DNA of 64,000 bases, from NCBI RefSeq assembly GCF_022581195.2, contig NC_061459.1:10974001-11038000 (forward strand). The letters are read 5' to 3'. Source of the DNA: Helicoverpa zea (Eukaryota > Arthropoda > Insecta > Lepidoptera > Noctuidae). Shown piece by piece: positions 12,261 through 25,040 of this stretch (the first letter of the stretch is position 1; the number at the start of each line of letters is the position of its first letter). The notes below the pieces were generated by a model, which did no database searches, was not told the DNA's origin, and saw only the letters and a program-made list of their open reading frames with translations. A program made the translations under genes and the position numbers.

Positions 12261-14711
12261 CCGTTTGTCCAATTCGTTAGTGCGCGGTGGTGATTTGATG
12301 CGGGGGTGTTAATTTGTTATATAAAATAGCTAACTTGTACCTACATATGTGGCCTTTGATCTTGATTGTTAATGAATACATGAAAACTAATGAACTGCTT
12401 TTTCTCGTAATAAATTACCTAAAATAAAAAACATAAATTACGTGGCACATGTATGATTTGGGTCTAGAAAAAATATCTCAGCCCAGTATGTACTTAAAAT
12501 CCAATTTATATAGTCAGTAATTTAAATGTGCCAAATAGACCCCGATTCGCCATTAATCAAACATATCAAATACGATAGCTCAATTCAATTCACTCACAAA
12601 CATTACGAGATTTCATCATCAATTTTGATAAAAGTCCATCAGGCGTCGGCGCAATATTTCAAAAATTTAATTAATGTGTATCCAAAACATATTAAGTAAA
12701 AAATGTCACAAAAAGCACTCGAGGGAAAGAATGTAAGACTAGAATACATAAGGGTGTCGTCAAGATATGTGAAATTATTTCGTCCCCCAATTCAATAACA
12801 TTAATCAAACGTCGAAACCCATTCAATGGGGTGGCGAAAGATGCAAAGCAATAGCTTGTCTCTCCGAACTGAATTTATTGTGTAGAACAATGGTTTCCAA
12901 ACTTATTGTCTGTGGCAAAAAAAAAACATATTCGCGCCCTTCCAAATACGAATAACTTGAAACACTTCGATAACTTTTCTCATTCAGTACTATCTTCACA
13001 ATTCGTAGCATTAAATACTAAAGCAAATATCTACACAATGAATGACAGTTGTACCAAGTTTTCAAGTAAATCATGTACCTAAAGTTGCATTTGAATAAAG
13101 CGATCCGACTGTACATAAAGAGCTCGTCAACTTTAATAGAAATTCCAACAATTTGAAACAGAATAGTTTACAATGGCGTATCGCGTGTCATATCTTAGCT
13201 TGTATCAGTTTTAAATGGGTATTTATGCAATTGGAAACGTGTGTAGTTTTAATTGACACTACGATTACCGCGATAGGTAACAAGCTCGTGACATGTGACG
13301 GTTACTGTGTGTTCACAACAAACATGCATTTTAACGAACAGTTTCGTTCGGTGTCAATCGTTCGGCTACCTCGGAGATGTGTTGTTATATAATGGTGTAC
13401 TACAGATAATTCGGGAAAATCATCAAATATAACTTTTTTTTTACCTAAAAAAATCGTCAAACTTTCTTTTGTGCAAGCCTGCCTCGGTTGTGGACATGTA
13501 CGCACATAAAAGTGAGCTTCATACGCAGATTTGTAATCTACATTTACGTGTCTTGTTTTCTCCTCAGCACAGTAGAATAGTGCTTTATTAGAGTCATATC
13601 AATTAACCGAAAGCCTTCCAGTTTGTCTTCTAAATGGTAATTGAGAACAATTCCAATTATTTGGAAACCGCTGTCTAATAAGCTAGCTCCGTGTAGTTAC
13701 AATATTTTGCGAGGGTTCGGATACTAACAAATGTCGACCCTCATAATTTAGTTTTTGTTTGAAGTTACGGATCATGAAGCAAACGGTTATGTGTTTTCGT
13801 TATGATTTTAATTGTGTAGGCACAATCTGTTGTTCTTTCCTTGAATTATTCTTAATTGTTTTCGTTTCATTTGAAAGTATTGTTCTCTTAGTTTCGGTAA
13901 ATGATAGTGGCATTTATAAATAGTGTAAAGTAAGACAGTCAGCAATACCTTGAATTATTAACCTAAAAGTCATCACAATAAATTTTCCTTTAAAGTTAAA
14001 GATTACAAAGTTCTTAAACAAAATGTCTAGACTACGCAATGATACAACAAAAATCAAAAGTCGTGCCTTTGTAAACGCAGAGGTGAAACATGTACACAAT
14101 GTAGCAGTTATGTTTCAGAGTCATTTATCACAAGGCAAGCCTATTTGTTACTTTAAAAAAATGTGTCATTTTCGCTAACTACGGATTACTGATCGACCGA
14201 ACCAAGATTGAGATTTGTCAAAATCTCTTCTATATGAAGCCAATGTCAAAATTCATTTGAAAAACATCAGATAGATAGGTCATTATAATCCGAAGTCAAT
14301 TCACTACATTGAAATATCAATACGATCACAAATACTCATCCAATAACAAAATAACGGCATCACTATATCCTGGCCATTATTTAGCCCATCCACAACAAGA
14401 TACCACGGCGATAAAGACGAGACCCGGTCATAAACGATTCTTAAACAATATCCTCCCACTCGCGGCTTCCTAATAGCAACTAGCAGTAATAGTGATGACA
14501 TAACGATAGAAATTCCCAGCAGTTAGCGACATCCGTCGCAGAATTAGGTACTAGCAGTAATGGTACGAAGTTACGCGTTTGATTCGGGTCTCGGAATGTA
14601 TGGTCTTCATTACGGTAAAGAAGTTTGTGTAGTTAGTGTCTTTTAAGGAAGGATACAAATTAGTACGAATATTGCTTTTGGACACTTTAAGCATTCTAGA
14701 GATGTAAAATA

Positions 14712-14919
14712 CTAGCCGTTTTCCCGCGGTTTCACCCGCGTCCCGTGGGAGCTACTGCCCGCACCGAGATAAAATATAGCCTATGTTACTCGCAGATGAT
14801 AAAGCTTTCTAATGGTGAAAGAATATTTAAAATCGGTGCAGTAGTTTTTGAGTTTATCCATTACAACCAAACAAACAAACAAAGTTTTCCTCTTTATAAT
14901 ATTAGTATAGAAGTATAGA
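14712..14919 (-). mobile_element. Short non-autonomous Helitron-like element
   Basis: Read on the minus strand it starts TCTATAC...TACTAATATTATAAAG after a host A and ends CGGCTAG before a host T. A GCGG/CCGC hairpin sits about 10 bp before the CTAG end (plus-strand 14726-14739). This A|TC...CTAG|T layout with a 3' hairpin and no target duplication is the Helitron pattern. The body (TATAGCCTATGTTACTCG, ...TTTGAGTTTATCCATTACAA) is a repeat I recognise as widespread in Lepidoptera. It has no coding capacity. Confidence 0.65.
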
Positions 14920-17378
14920 TAATGGTATCATGTGTCAAAAGGAATCTTTGTAAATCAATATTTTTAAAGGCACAAAACTATCAACATTGTTTTGAATACA
15001 CATTTTATAGCCGACTACATCCAGCCTACTCGGATAAAAAACAAAAAGTGAAAATGTTCGGGATTTTTGGACAAGCCTCCCAAATTTTAACATTGCTGGA
15101 GAGTGCTTTACAAAGTTTGACCGCTATAGTTAGAACAACGTTGTACGAAGCTGGTTTATAAACAAACGTAGCAGAACAATTGGTATTTTTTCCAAGCCAA
15201 GATGAGATAGCAGTCTAGCTAATATCTGCATAATAACGTTAACTTGCCAGACAGAATAATCCTTTTAAAACCTTTATTTAAAAAACAGACGAAAAAAAAA
15301 GCACTTGGCTCACACACGAAAATGAAAACCCAAAATTTTAATCACACTCATTGTTCAAAAGCCTAAGCCCACAAGCCATTGTTCTAAAGATTTAGCCATG
15401 TTAAATATACCATGTGCCACCCTAAGGTCATAATTTCTCGTATTTTAGGGCGCAAGGGTTAGTCGAGTTATTTATAAAGCAATTAAAACGTTCACTGGAA
15501 CCTGCAGATAAGGAGATCGATCGGATTGTAACACCCTTTCGGCCTTTAGTGCGCAACTGCTGGACAATGAATTTATTGTTTAATTAACTCCATTTGGGAA
15601 TTGTTGTTGTGTACGTAAAAATGTATTACGTATTTTATTTTTTAATTACTGTGTTTAGGTGTTAATAAAATCTCTATGTCTTTTTGTTTATGGATCTCGC
15701 TGAATGCAGTTTTTGTGTTGATCAATATTTTATCAACAACTCTTTTTTTGTTACTCGTATTTAATTAAAAGATTAAGAAAATAAATTGCTACTGTTAAAA
15801 AATATAAAGCAGGTATCTAAAACATATCTACACCAAAACTCGTCCTGCAATTTCAAAACACACGACGTGATTTGGACGGCCAAAGCCATCCCTCACGGCG
15901 TCCTGTAAATCTGTAGGCCGCATCAGCAAGCCTGGAGCTAAACGTCAAAGCCGTAATATCGTCGATTAGCGGCAACGGGGTCGCGAGACCAAAAAACAGC
16001 GAACCTCATAACTGATGGAGGACATCACTCATACGCACAATGATTAAGCGAACAATTTATTTGTGGGACAAACGTTTTGGACCGCCAGTTATTGTACGTA
16101 TTAATAACAATGGGATTCTGCGTGGATCAACTCATTTGTATTGCGCCGTTATTATTTTTTGGGGTTGAACGTTTTTGGTGACGGTTTTTTTGTAAAAAAA
16201 GTCTATATCAAACGCGTTGTCAAACAACTATGTAAGCGAATAAAACATTCAAAAACATGCAAATATGTTTGATAGCTATCGAAGGCGCTTTTACCAAAAT
16301 AAACGCCGATATCTCGCCCTCATAAAACTCAATATGTAAATGCAAAATTCTAAAACGAATTTCACATTATAATAACCTGCACGTAGGTCCGTAGCAATAG
16401 CCTACGGCGTAGCGTCGTAGCGTTCACGCACTAACCTCTACGGAACTTGAATTTGCCCGCGGGTTATTGCGTAGCAGTTACAGTGTGTGTCTATCTACAT
16501 GTTGTTTAGTGGTCCAACTAAATTTTGGTACATAGACTATACGCAGTATCTTGTTAGACCAAGTTATTTCTTTCTAAACAACTGAGATAGATTTTTTTTG
16601 TTCTAAATATGAATGGAGAATTTTTCAAGATTATTTAGTGTCACTTGTATTTTGTTTCAAATTAATACTCTTCGGTTTAATGAATCAAAAACAAGCAGGA
16701 GTTTACCATAAAATATTACAAAAACGTAACAAATTAAATTCGTCGAACAAATATTTTTTTAATACAATTTTATTACTCTCCGCAGTCAAATAAACCGAAA
16801 TTTTACCCCTTTATTTTCCAACTTTATGCATTTACGATCAACAATGCCTTCAGAATTACTATAGAGTACACCGTATTGTAATCACAAGACACTGCAGTAT
16901 ATTCGTATTCCCCGAGCCTACCCTACTGTCATTAAATGCCGTGCAAACATGGATATCTAACAAACAAACAGACAAACAGTTTTAATCTCTTTGTACACGG
17001 AAATGTGTTCAACAGACGCTTTTCAATGTCGACGTTTGAAGATTAATTCGGTTAAGTTCGGACGATTTTCGGACGAAATTTTTTCGAATTCGGACGGTTT
17101 GACGGGGAAATGACGAATTACAGGGAATACGTGGGACGTTGCCTTAGTGAAACATGCTGTATATGAGCGTTATTTTAACGGTAACAAAATAAGTCTGGTA
17201 ATACCAGTAGGTAGGTATTTTGTAAATAATTTTGTCGACGTGAAGTATTTATTTTGGCTTTTACAAACAAAATATTTTAGTTTTTATAATTTTTTTAAGT
17301 CTGGTAGTTTTACCCTTTTGTGGATATAATTTGAACACCATTTTTACATAACACGATTAAACTGGTCTTTATGAAATA
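14920..17378. other. Intron-like sequence with a GC-richer patch
   Basis: No gene is supported. About 15840-16030 has higher GC than its surroundings, but neither strand gives a convincing exon. The 79-codon frame at 14922 begins in the repeat boundary and has no motif. Confidence 0.45.
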
Positions 17379-17641
17379 CTAGCAGACCCGGCGAACTCCG
17401 TTTCGCCACCAGATTCGTTTTATGTAACATTTCATGCTATGTATCAGAGATGGCGCTGTATGTGAAAAACGATTTACCCACTTTTCTGTTGAATTATTCC
17501 TGATTATTCCTGAATTTTCTTTACTATAAACCTCACGGAGCCCGAGACCTTTCCAACGAATGCAAAACCGTGGAAATCGGTTCGTGCGTTCTGGAGTTAT
17601 AGCGTCAGGGAGGAAAACCGGACTTATTTTTATATATATGA
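17379..17641 (-). mobile_element. Second Helitron-like repeat family
   Basis: On the minus strand this ends GGGTCTGCTAG before a host T, preceded by a perfect GGCGAA...TTCGCC hairpin. Its other end reads TCATATATATAAAAATAAG. The interior (GCAAAACCGTGGAAATCGG, TTCTGGAGTTATAGCGTCA) is a repeat I recognise from moth genomes. A 122-codon minus frame through it is repeat sequence, not a gene. Confidence 0.6.
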
Positions 17642-20600
17642 AATATGAGCGACAGCATAATTGGTACCTTCCGATACAACTTGACATAAAGGTCAATGGC
17701 GAGCGTTCATAACATGCCCAGATTTGAATAAAACATACTGAAAACAAATATATTATGCATGATCGTGAACGTTATTGTATACATAGCTGAAATAGTGGCA
17801 ACAGTCACCTCTCGATTTTATTTACGACCAATAAAAGTTTTATTGCGCTAATTTGAAAGAAATACGCCGTTTCGTAGTGCATAAAGCGCAGCCAGGGGAA
17901 ACACTAAAGGTATTTTTCTAGATATTTCTAGAAATAACCAGTGGGCACCGGTACGATTTATTGGCGGCATAAAAGTTGGAGTCTGGCAGTTTATGTAAGT
18001 CGTAATGTACAGGTTCGCTTCCCGACAGTTTGTTGAACGAACGGCTTTCAACTTTACTGGATTGACTACCTTAAATATTATATTATTAAATATTGTGTTG
18101 TTGGATTTAGTTCGCCTGTTGTACAGGAATGTGTTTCGTTATTTATTTGGTCCGGGTAGTGTACATACGTAAAGACAATGGCCGTTTTCCCACGGGTCAG
18201 GCATAAACTATGATGCCACGTGCTTGCAATCCATACACTGCTTCGAGAGTCGTTTATTACTATTTAATATAAATGGGAGCTGTGTTGGCTTAGCGTAACG
18301 GGCTTAGACTTGACAGTACTCCATCTCAGATTCGAGCACGTTGAAGATATGCTTCAAGAACATTGTCAAAGAAAAATATCGCGTCTTATGAAATACTTAA
18401 GCAAACAGATTGCGGATTAATTATTGTAGGTAGTAGCTGGTTTTCGTGGTACCAATTATTTTTCGTAGTATTCAGAAGGCAAAATGAATTTCAAGTATTT
18501 AATTAAAAATCCTTGCTATCCAGGCAGTGCTAAATGACCCACAAACGGGCACATACAGTCCGACAACACATAAATCGAACAGTCGCAATCGTAACACTGC
18601 CCGATGCGTTGTCAGCTTAACACGTTTCGTTAAAGCCACTAAACTAGCGATTTACCTATCCTATAGAAAATATCCTAAAAAAATCTAAATTTAATGTCTT
18701 TGAGGTTAAAGATAAAGTATTATAATATAGTGTACGTAATATATATTAATTTTCTCTTTTTAGTATTTCAAAGGGCACGTAAAGTAAACTTACAATCATA
18801 AAAGTTTTGCTTGTTGAAACAACTCGAAAGTATTGTAACACCACAACTTTTCTTAGGGTTCCATGCTACCAGGTGAGCATTTTATTAATCTTGATAATTC
18901 TTAGTAATAAATATTATTTATTACTTGTTTGAAATGCTCACGAAACTTTTGGTCACTCTTTATATAAACAGAAGTGATTCTGCAAGAGCGTTTCAAAATC
19001 AGATTTAGTGGCCCACACTTTGTTCTGACAATGGCTTGTCGTTCTGATGTATCAGAATGGCTCTTTGTCGCAGTAGGAAACTGCAATGCAGTGAGACTAT
19101 GACAAATTGTGTTGCGAATTAGTCGGTAGCCATGTTTCACTATGCGAACACCTTTTCCAAAAAGCGTCATGGTGGATTCCACTGAATTATAGGTACTGGG
19201 CCAATTTTGCGAAGAAATTTTCACTGCAGTTAATAATTTCATGCGAATATTGTTATATAATAAAAGAGGCTGCGTGAATTTTTTGTGACAGATTTTCGGT
19301 AAAAAAGGCTTTTCCATTATTTCGCTGTTATAGTACCGTATCGCATAGTCTCGATTATTCATAACCTACGATTCAATGTCCTATTTTATTTAAATGTTTA
19401 GTAGAGGTTTTCTAATATAAACAAAGTCAAATCACATTTTCTCAAGTAACTTTACAGCTAATAAAAGTTAACCAAAATGCAAATGCTTCTTAAAACATTC
19501 AATCTCAGCCAATGTTGAACAAAACTGTTACACGGAAATATTCTGAACGTAACAAAGAAAAAACAAACCGCAAACCGCCAAGAAACTCCTAAAGAAGCAT
19601 AAAATCGCTTTATAGCTACGAATTTCAGTACTGAAGACAAACTTCAGGCTTACGGCCTCCGTATCGTGTAATTAACCGCCCTGAAAACGCTTCAGAATCC
19701 CTTTGAAAAGCTCAAAAGATCCTTTACATAATATAGTCCATGGTCGGCCATTCACGTCGTGATTACTACAGCCGTCTCGACGGCGCAGTTCGTTATTTTT
19801 GTGTAGGCAACCGTATGTAACTTATATTCGACGCCAATTTTCATTTGCAGCTAACACAAGCGAGAATACACCCTAACTAAACGAGCTAAGGTCCCTTTTA
19901 ATGCTCGGTAAGTTTGTACAAAAGTACGCGAGCGAAATTTGCACGCGTCGAGGCAATATTTCAAAGAATTGTAGACCGTATTGCGACGGTGTGAAAAAAT
20001 TGCCGTCGAATTCGTAACGTGGCTTTAGTCGTGCGGATGTAGTTGTATGAATGGCCTTCTTTATTTTAACGTTGTGCGGGACACGGGTTTTATTCAATCT
20101 TGATGTGATATTTGGTTACCCGCATATCCTTCATCTGTCTTTAATTATTTCTGTCCTGGGATCTGGAATGCAACTGCACAATTTCAGTTAAATCTCATGT
20201 AACTTTACCACCGAGTGATCGATACCCTTCGTGTGTCATTTGTTTGTGTTATGTATTCGCAAGTGCTGACTAACAATAATTACAGGAATACTGTAACATT
20301 AATATGTAAAACCAATTTATCTGAAAGTCTGCCAAACGATCAACACGCATCTAAATTCCTAGCTTTAAACAAAAATCCACACATTATACCTTCTAAATCC
20401 CGAATTTTCTCCAACAATAAAATCGCTGTAATGAATGAATAAGCATGTTTATATAAATGCTATTTTTAGTCGGTAACTTTGAATGGATTTCATCGGATTT
20501 ATTTTGGTTGTGTGGGCCACGGTGTAACTCTGGGCTGTTAGTTTAGGACTGTTTGTGTAAGTATTACTAGAATTTGAGCTAAGTGTTTGATTTTAGGTGA

Positions 20601-22240
20601 AATTAAATTTAATTTATGGTCCAGTTTAATGGTTGAAGGTGGTGATAAATGCGAGTACTTTCCGCTACTGCGTAAAAGATAAGGAAATAAACTTGTCTCG
20701 GTTTTCTTTCTTTTTAGATATGTTTTCAAAGGATTTTGGGAGTGTTAACAAAATTTCACAGAATAATACGTATGGGATATGAAAAACATTGCCATTTTAC
20801 TGAAACCTTTGAAAACAAACTGTAATTTATGAGTATACAAATAATTTCTTTATTTGCAAAATTAGTGTACAACAACTGTATATCAATGCAACCAAAGTAA
20901 GTTTCCGTTTATGATAATACGACCCATACAATACATAGTAGTACTCGTAAATTAATCATGCATTACATAGATAAAGCATTAGGTACCTATTTAATGCCTT
21001 ATCCATTACGGGTCAATGTACTCACTGAAAAACAATTGCGAAACTAAAAGTAAGGCATTATCAAACTATTAAACTGAAACAATAATAACCACTTAATCAT
21101 TTACTAAACAAAAACGGTACATGGTAATATTCAGGCATACTATACTGATATCACTTACTTTTTTTCAAGCGATACCAATCTCAACCAGCCAAACAATTGA
21201 CAATACTTCTTGTATATAAATTGAAGAGTTTTTGCGGCCTTTGTAAAAACCATTGAAAAGATCTCGATCGGATGTCGAACCGCTGTAGTCACGCACGACT
21301 GCCTGCCAGCACCCACAAAACTATCATTTACGATTATTTAGAGCGACAGATTGTGCGGTTACAGATGATTACATCGTAAATGGTGCAGCAGCAGTGAGAA
21401 TTCTGCCTTGTCTTTTGTATAAGTTGTTGCTACCGAGATGTAGGTAAAAACTTGAATGATTTTTTTTTGTAAGTCTATAAGCGATTGAAGAAATGCAATC
21501 TTGTTGATATAAATAGTAAACTGAAAATGATTTTTTTTCTATTCTGGATAAATAATAATCACCGGTGAGTATTAAATGCGTTATACAAAGGATTCTAAGT
21601 ATAATGAGGCAAAAGTTTAATAAGGTGTAAATTACTCAGTCATATTTCGGAGAAGGATTGCTCTATCATGATTTTCAAAAGCACAAAAATACGAATTCAA
21701 TTATAATAAGAATACCACGAAATTACACTATTTTTAGAACTAATAAAAATTACTAGAAACTTCTACAAACAAATTAGGAAAAACTTCGCCTGAATTAATT
21801 CACGAAATTTTTGGCAAATTGTTTTAGAACAATTTATTTATTTCTACTACTTTGGCGTATAAAAACTTCTAAAAACCGAATCCAATAGTTCAGGGCATAC
21901 TTATCGAAAGTCAATACAACTATTAATCGTTTAGCGGAACTAAAAAACGGTTCTAAGCCGCGGAGGATTGGCACCGTCGCATTAGAGCAGGCTATTCAAA
22001 CTACCCTCTTTTGATAGTTAATTAAACGTCAAGCGGGAAATATTCGCGTCATTAGGAGAACTCGGCGGCTACGAGTCGGAAATGTCGCCGCCCCCACCCT
22101 TCACACTTTCGACCAAGTATTTGTACTATGGGTTCTCGATAACAAGATTTTTTAAATAAATTTTTTGGGGTTACAAGCAGTGGTGGTTGAAGCTTTGGGC
22201 TGAAGTCTAAACGTGTTGTACGGTATTACAAACATAAACC
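17642..22240. other. Intron-like sequence, mostly featureless
   Basis: It holds one long open frame on the minus strand (18901-19362, listed separately) and a GC-rich patch at about 21945-22110. A degenerate tRNA-like stretch near 18283-18340 is too weak to call. Nothing else is recognisable. Confidence 0.45.
18901..19362 (-). CDS. Hypothetical 153-codon ORF, unproven
   Basis: This is the longest open frame in the window, starting MNNRDYAIRYYNSEIMEKPF and ending REHFKQVINNIYY. The predicted protein is basic with scattered cysteines and no signal peptide, membrane segment or motif that I recognise. Codon third positions are AT-rich, unlike the GC-rich third positions of the exon at 44924. No promoter or polyadenylation context stands out. 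By rough reckoning a frame of this length is unusual but not impossible by chance in 64 kb of six frames. It may be a decayed mobile-element or retrocopy fragment, or noise. Confidence 0.15.
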   Translation of the reverse strand: MNNRDYAIRYYNSEIMEKPFLPKICHKKFTQPLLLYNNIRMKLLTAVKISSQNWPSTYNSVESTMTLFGKGVRIVKHGYRLIRNTICHSLTALQFPTATKSHSDTSERQAIVRTKCGPLNLILKRSCRITSVYIKSDQKFREHFKQVINNIYY

Positions 22241-22382
22241 GTCGTACCACAAAAACTTTTAAACGTCAGTTTAACACTTGTCTAAAAAAATGTCAAATTA
22301 TGACGTTAAAATAAGGTCCATTTTGCAGCCACACTTTTTTTAGACAAGTGTTTGGCACATGTTTAAGTTTTTGTAGTAAGAC
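22241..22382. mobile_element. Small inverted-repeat element (about 142 bp)
   Basis: GTCGTACCACAAAAACTTTT at 22241 onward, continuing to CACTTGTCTAAAAAAA at 22290, pairs imperfectly with 22335-22382 (TTTTTTTAGACAAGTGTTT...TTTTTGTAGTAAGAC). The arms are about 48-50 bp with several mismatches and the loop is about 44 bp. It is probably an old MITE. No clear target duplication was found. Confidence 0.5.
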
Positions 22383-24440
22383 CAATAGTTGTTAGCTAAA
22401 CTGCAGTTGTTGCAATAGTTGTTAGTATTCTTACATTGACCTGAGAGATAGACCTAATATATGATGACATAAATCTTCTTTATTTTAGTATCTAGTTATC
22501 TATCGTTGTCTTCATACCAGAATGTTACGTAGGATAAGCTCCATTAAACTGCACTGGTTCAAGAATAGTATCATAAACCTTTAAAAAATATGTTCTGCTT
22601 ATAATATTTCTTGTGACAAACCTGTTGCTTTGAAGTTTGGAGGACGTATCACTCTTTATATTTAAACAACATTGTTTTTGTTTACGAAAATAAATAACCA
22701 AATAAACACAGTCAGAATTTTCCAAGTCATTAAACCAAATAAAACCAAGAATTATTTAAATAAAAATACCGAATTCGGATCGTAAAACCATGGTAAGACC
22801 GGCGCCGAGTGCTAAACAATATTTCATTAGACTATAAATTTTATACGTGAAGACGTTGTCGATTTATACGGAATTTCGCCAGTTTTAAAACGAGCTATTT
22901 TGAGGCTTATATTTTATATCTAAGATCGGGGTTCGTGAGTCGCTAACAGTATCTAGGTGACTATCTTATGTGAATATTGGATAGTAGCTTGTAGCTTGGT
23001 ATAGTAAAGTTAAATACTTGGGTCTAGGAAGTTAGTTTAGACAATATTTTTAATAATTAACTACCTAGTATTTTTTTTTTTACTTTTATCCCCTTTTTTG
23101 ACCGACTTCCCAAAAGTAAGAAGGCTCTTTCAGATAAGAATTCTACAGAGTATGTATTTCTTTACCTTTTATGCTGCTTAGACGTGGAACATTTTGTGTA
23201 AGTGCAACGCACCATATGCGTAAAGGTACTCATATGTACCAGTAACCGTTTCAAGTCCCGGTAAACGTCAATGTCTCATTCTGGAATGTCTAGGATTTCT
23301 GTATATGGGACACAATCGTGATCTTGTGTACAAAGATAGTGATGCCACTAAAAAAACTTCACACGCTATTGAACAGCGTTAGTGTTGTGACTCTAGAGCC
23401 TCTTGAATGACAATGGTCCCGTATATCTGCTTCCCGACATTATTATGCTTTTTTCCTGTTATATTGGACGGCCTCGCTCATAATTATGGTATTGTGATAA
23501 CTTTCAATTATAACTTGAAGTATGTAATGTGAATATAATTATTCTTCTTTTGTAAGGCTTACTCACAATTCGCAGTCACTTATAGTCTCTAATAACAACG
23601 TACTTACCTCATCACGTAATAAAAGGTAAAAAGGTCACACAACCTTTTATTTACATGTATAATTTCCGAGCCGAAAAGTCGATCGGAAGAAATAAAAAAG
23701 AAGCTTAAAGACACATCATAGTCGCACCGACCTTAGTCGACCTCTTTACGACTTTTAGAAGGACCTTTCTCCTAATATGCGTACGTGAGAGAGCCCGCTA
23801 TGGCCACAATAAAGAACACCCCCCCCCCTCCCTTCCCGAAACCTCACCTCCCCTTCATGGGGACCGCGTGGTCAAAAATATAAAGGCCCAAAATGAAATT
23901 CCTAGCGGCCCATAAAGTATAGAGTTACGTCATTATGGATAAAAAGGCGACTACCGATTTTCCGGAAAAAAGTTTTTAGCTGTTTGTAATTCGATATTTA
24001 AGCAGTGATACCTTTGAGGACCGAAAACCATGGTTTTTTGAAAGGTCATGGATCATGTGTACCGTCTTTTGTTTTAGGTTTGACATGACCCAGTTTTATG
24101 GTGTAGTCAAACGGCTCCTAACAGTGGTTGTTTGTCTATTAATCAGTTAACAACTCCACTAATGGTTAACACGCGCATGAACACACTAAAATAATAAAAC
24201 TAGAGGCCGCCTTAAAACAATGAGAATAAAAACGATTGATTTATACAAAGGTTACTTTATATAAATGGCCATACGTGTCTGAGTGACTTAGGAATAGCTT
24301 TTAAAATCCTCAAACAAACACACACGGAAGAGGTCATTACGACATTTTAAGGAGTTCCAGATTCATATCTAATGTCGCGTGACGGTGCGATATACATTGA
24401 CGTGACGTTACGATGCCTAAAATCACCGCCTGCATTTACA
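22383..24440. other. Intron-like sequence with a solo foldback end
   Basis: At 23092-23115 TTTTTTGACCGACTTCCCAAAA matches the end of the 6240-7320 foldback family and is a solo end or very short copy. A C10 pyrimidine tract (23819-23828, continuing CTCCCTTCCC) lies further on. No gene is supported. Confidence 0.5.
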
Positions 24441-25018
24441 ACCCTACCCTTTTTAGGGTTCCGTAGCCAAAATGGCAAAAACGGAACCCTTATAGTTTCG
24501 TCATGTCCGTCTGTCCGTCTGTCCGTCTGTCCGTCTGTCACAGCCGATTTACTCGGAAACTATAAGTACTACAGTGATGAAATTTGATGGGAATATGTGT
24601 TGTATGAACCGCTACAAAAATATGACACTAAATAGTAAAAAAAAGAATTGGGGGTGGGGCCCCCCATACATGTAACTGAGGGATGAAATTTTTTTTTTCG
24701 ATGTACATACCCGTGTGGGGTATCAATGGAAAGGTCTTTTAAAATGATATAAAGTTTTCTAAAAAACATTTTTCTTAAAGTGAACGGTTTTTGAGATATC
24801 AGCTCTCAAAGTCGTAAAAAGTATGTCCCCCCCCCTCTATTTTTATAACTACGGGGTATAAAATTCTAAAAAAAATAGAGGTGATGCATGCTAATTAACT
24901 CTTTCAACGATTTTTGGTTTGATCAAAGTATCTCTTATAGTTTTTGAGATAGGTTGATTTAACTGTAATTTACGGAACCCTTCGTGCACGAGTCCGACTC
25001 GCACTTGGCCGGTTTTTG
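24441..25018. mobile_element. Lepidopteran interspersed repeat (TAGGGTTCCGTA ... CTTGGCCGGTTTTT)
   Basis: The unit starts with an AACCCT/AGGGTT mini-hairpin (24440-24460), carries a GTCCGTCT microsatellite (24504-24540) and ends ACTCGCACTTGGCCGGTTTT. I recognise both ends as those of a very abundant moth and butterfly repeat. It is non-coding. The class is unresolved and no target duplication is visible. Short open frames on both strands inside it are by-products. Confidence 0.7.
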
Positions 25019-25040
25019 TAATAGAATTCAATTTAGATTG

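Larger units (their letters stand above)
7321..14711. other. Mostly unannotated intron-like sequence
   Basis: Apart from the 6-nt microexon candidate (7689-7694), the paired palindromes near 8.1 kb and the GC-rich block at 11.94-12.26 kb, I see no genes or recognisable elements. Open frames here are all under 92 codons, AT-rich and without motifs. Confidence 0.45.

Noticed and set aside
17379..17747. 122-codon minus-strand frame
   Set aside because: It runs through the Helitron-like repeat at 17379-17641 and is repeat sequence.
18283..18340. tRNA-like A and B boxes (GGCTTAGCGTAACGG, GATTCGAGCAC)
   Set aside because: Both boxes are degenerate and there is no cloverleaf or SINE body; at best an old SINE scrap.
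18840..18878. CCAG|GTGAGC as a third ratchet point
   Set aside because: The pyrimidine tract is interrupted by an AG only 17 bases upstream and the donor is weaker than at 26169.
23160..23203. Good acceptor TTATGCTGCTTAG with GTAAGT 16 nt later
   Set aside because: Sixteen bases would shift the frame between the phase-1 exons, so this is probably chance.
23819..23840. C10 tract (also C9 at 24827 and 55811) as quadruplex or i-motif regulatory sites
   Set aside because: Each is a single homopolymer run without the four spaced runs needed; treated as low-complexity sequence.
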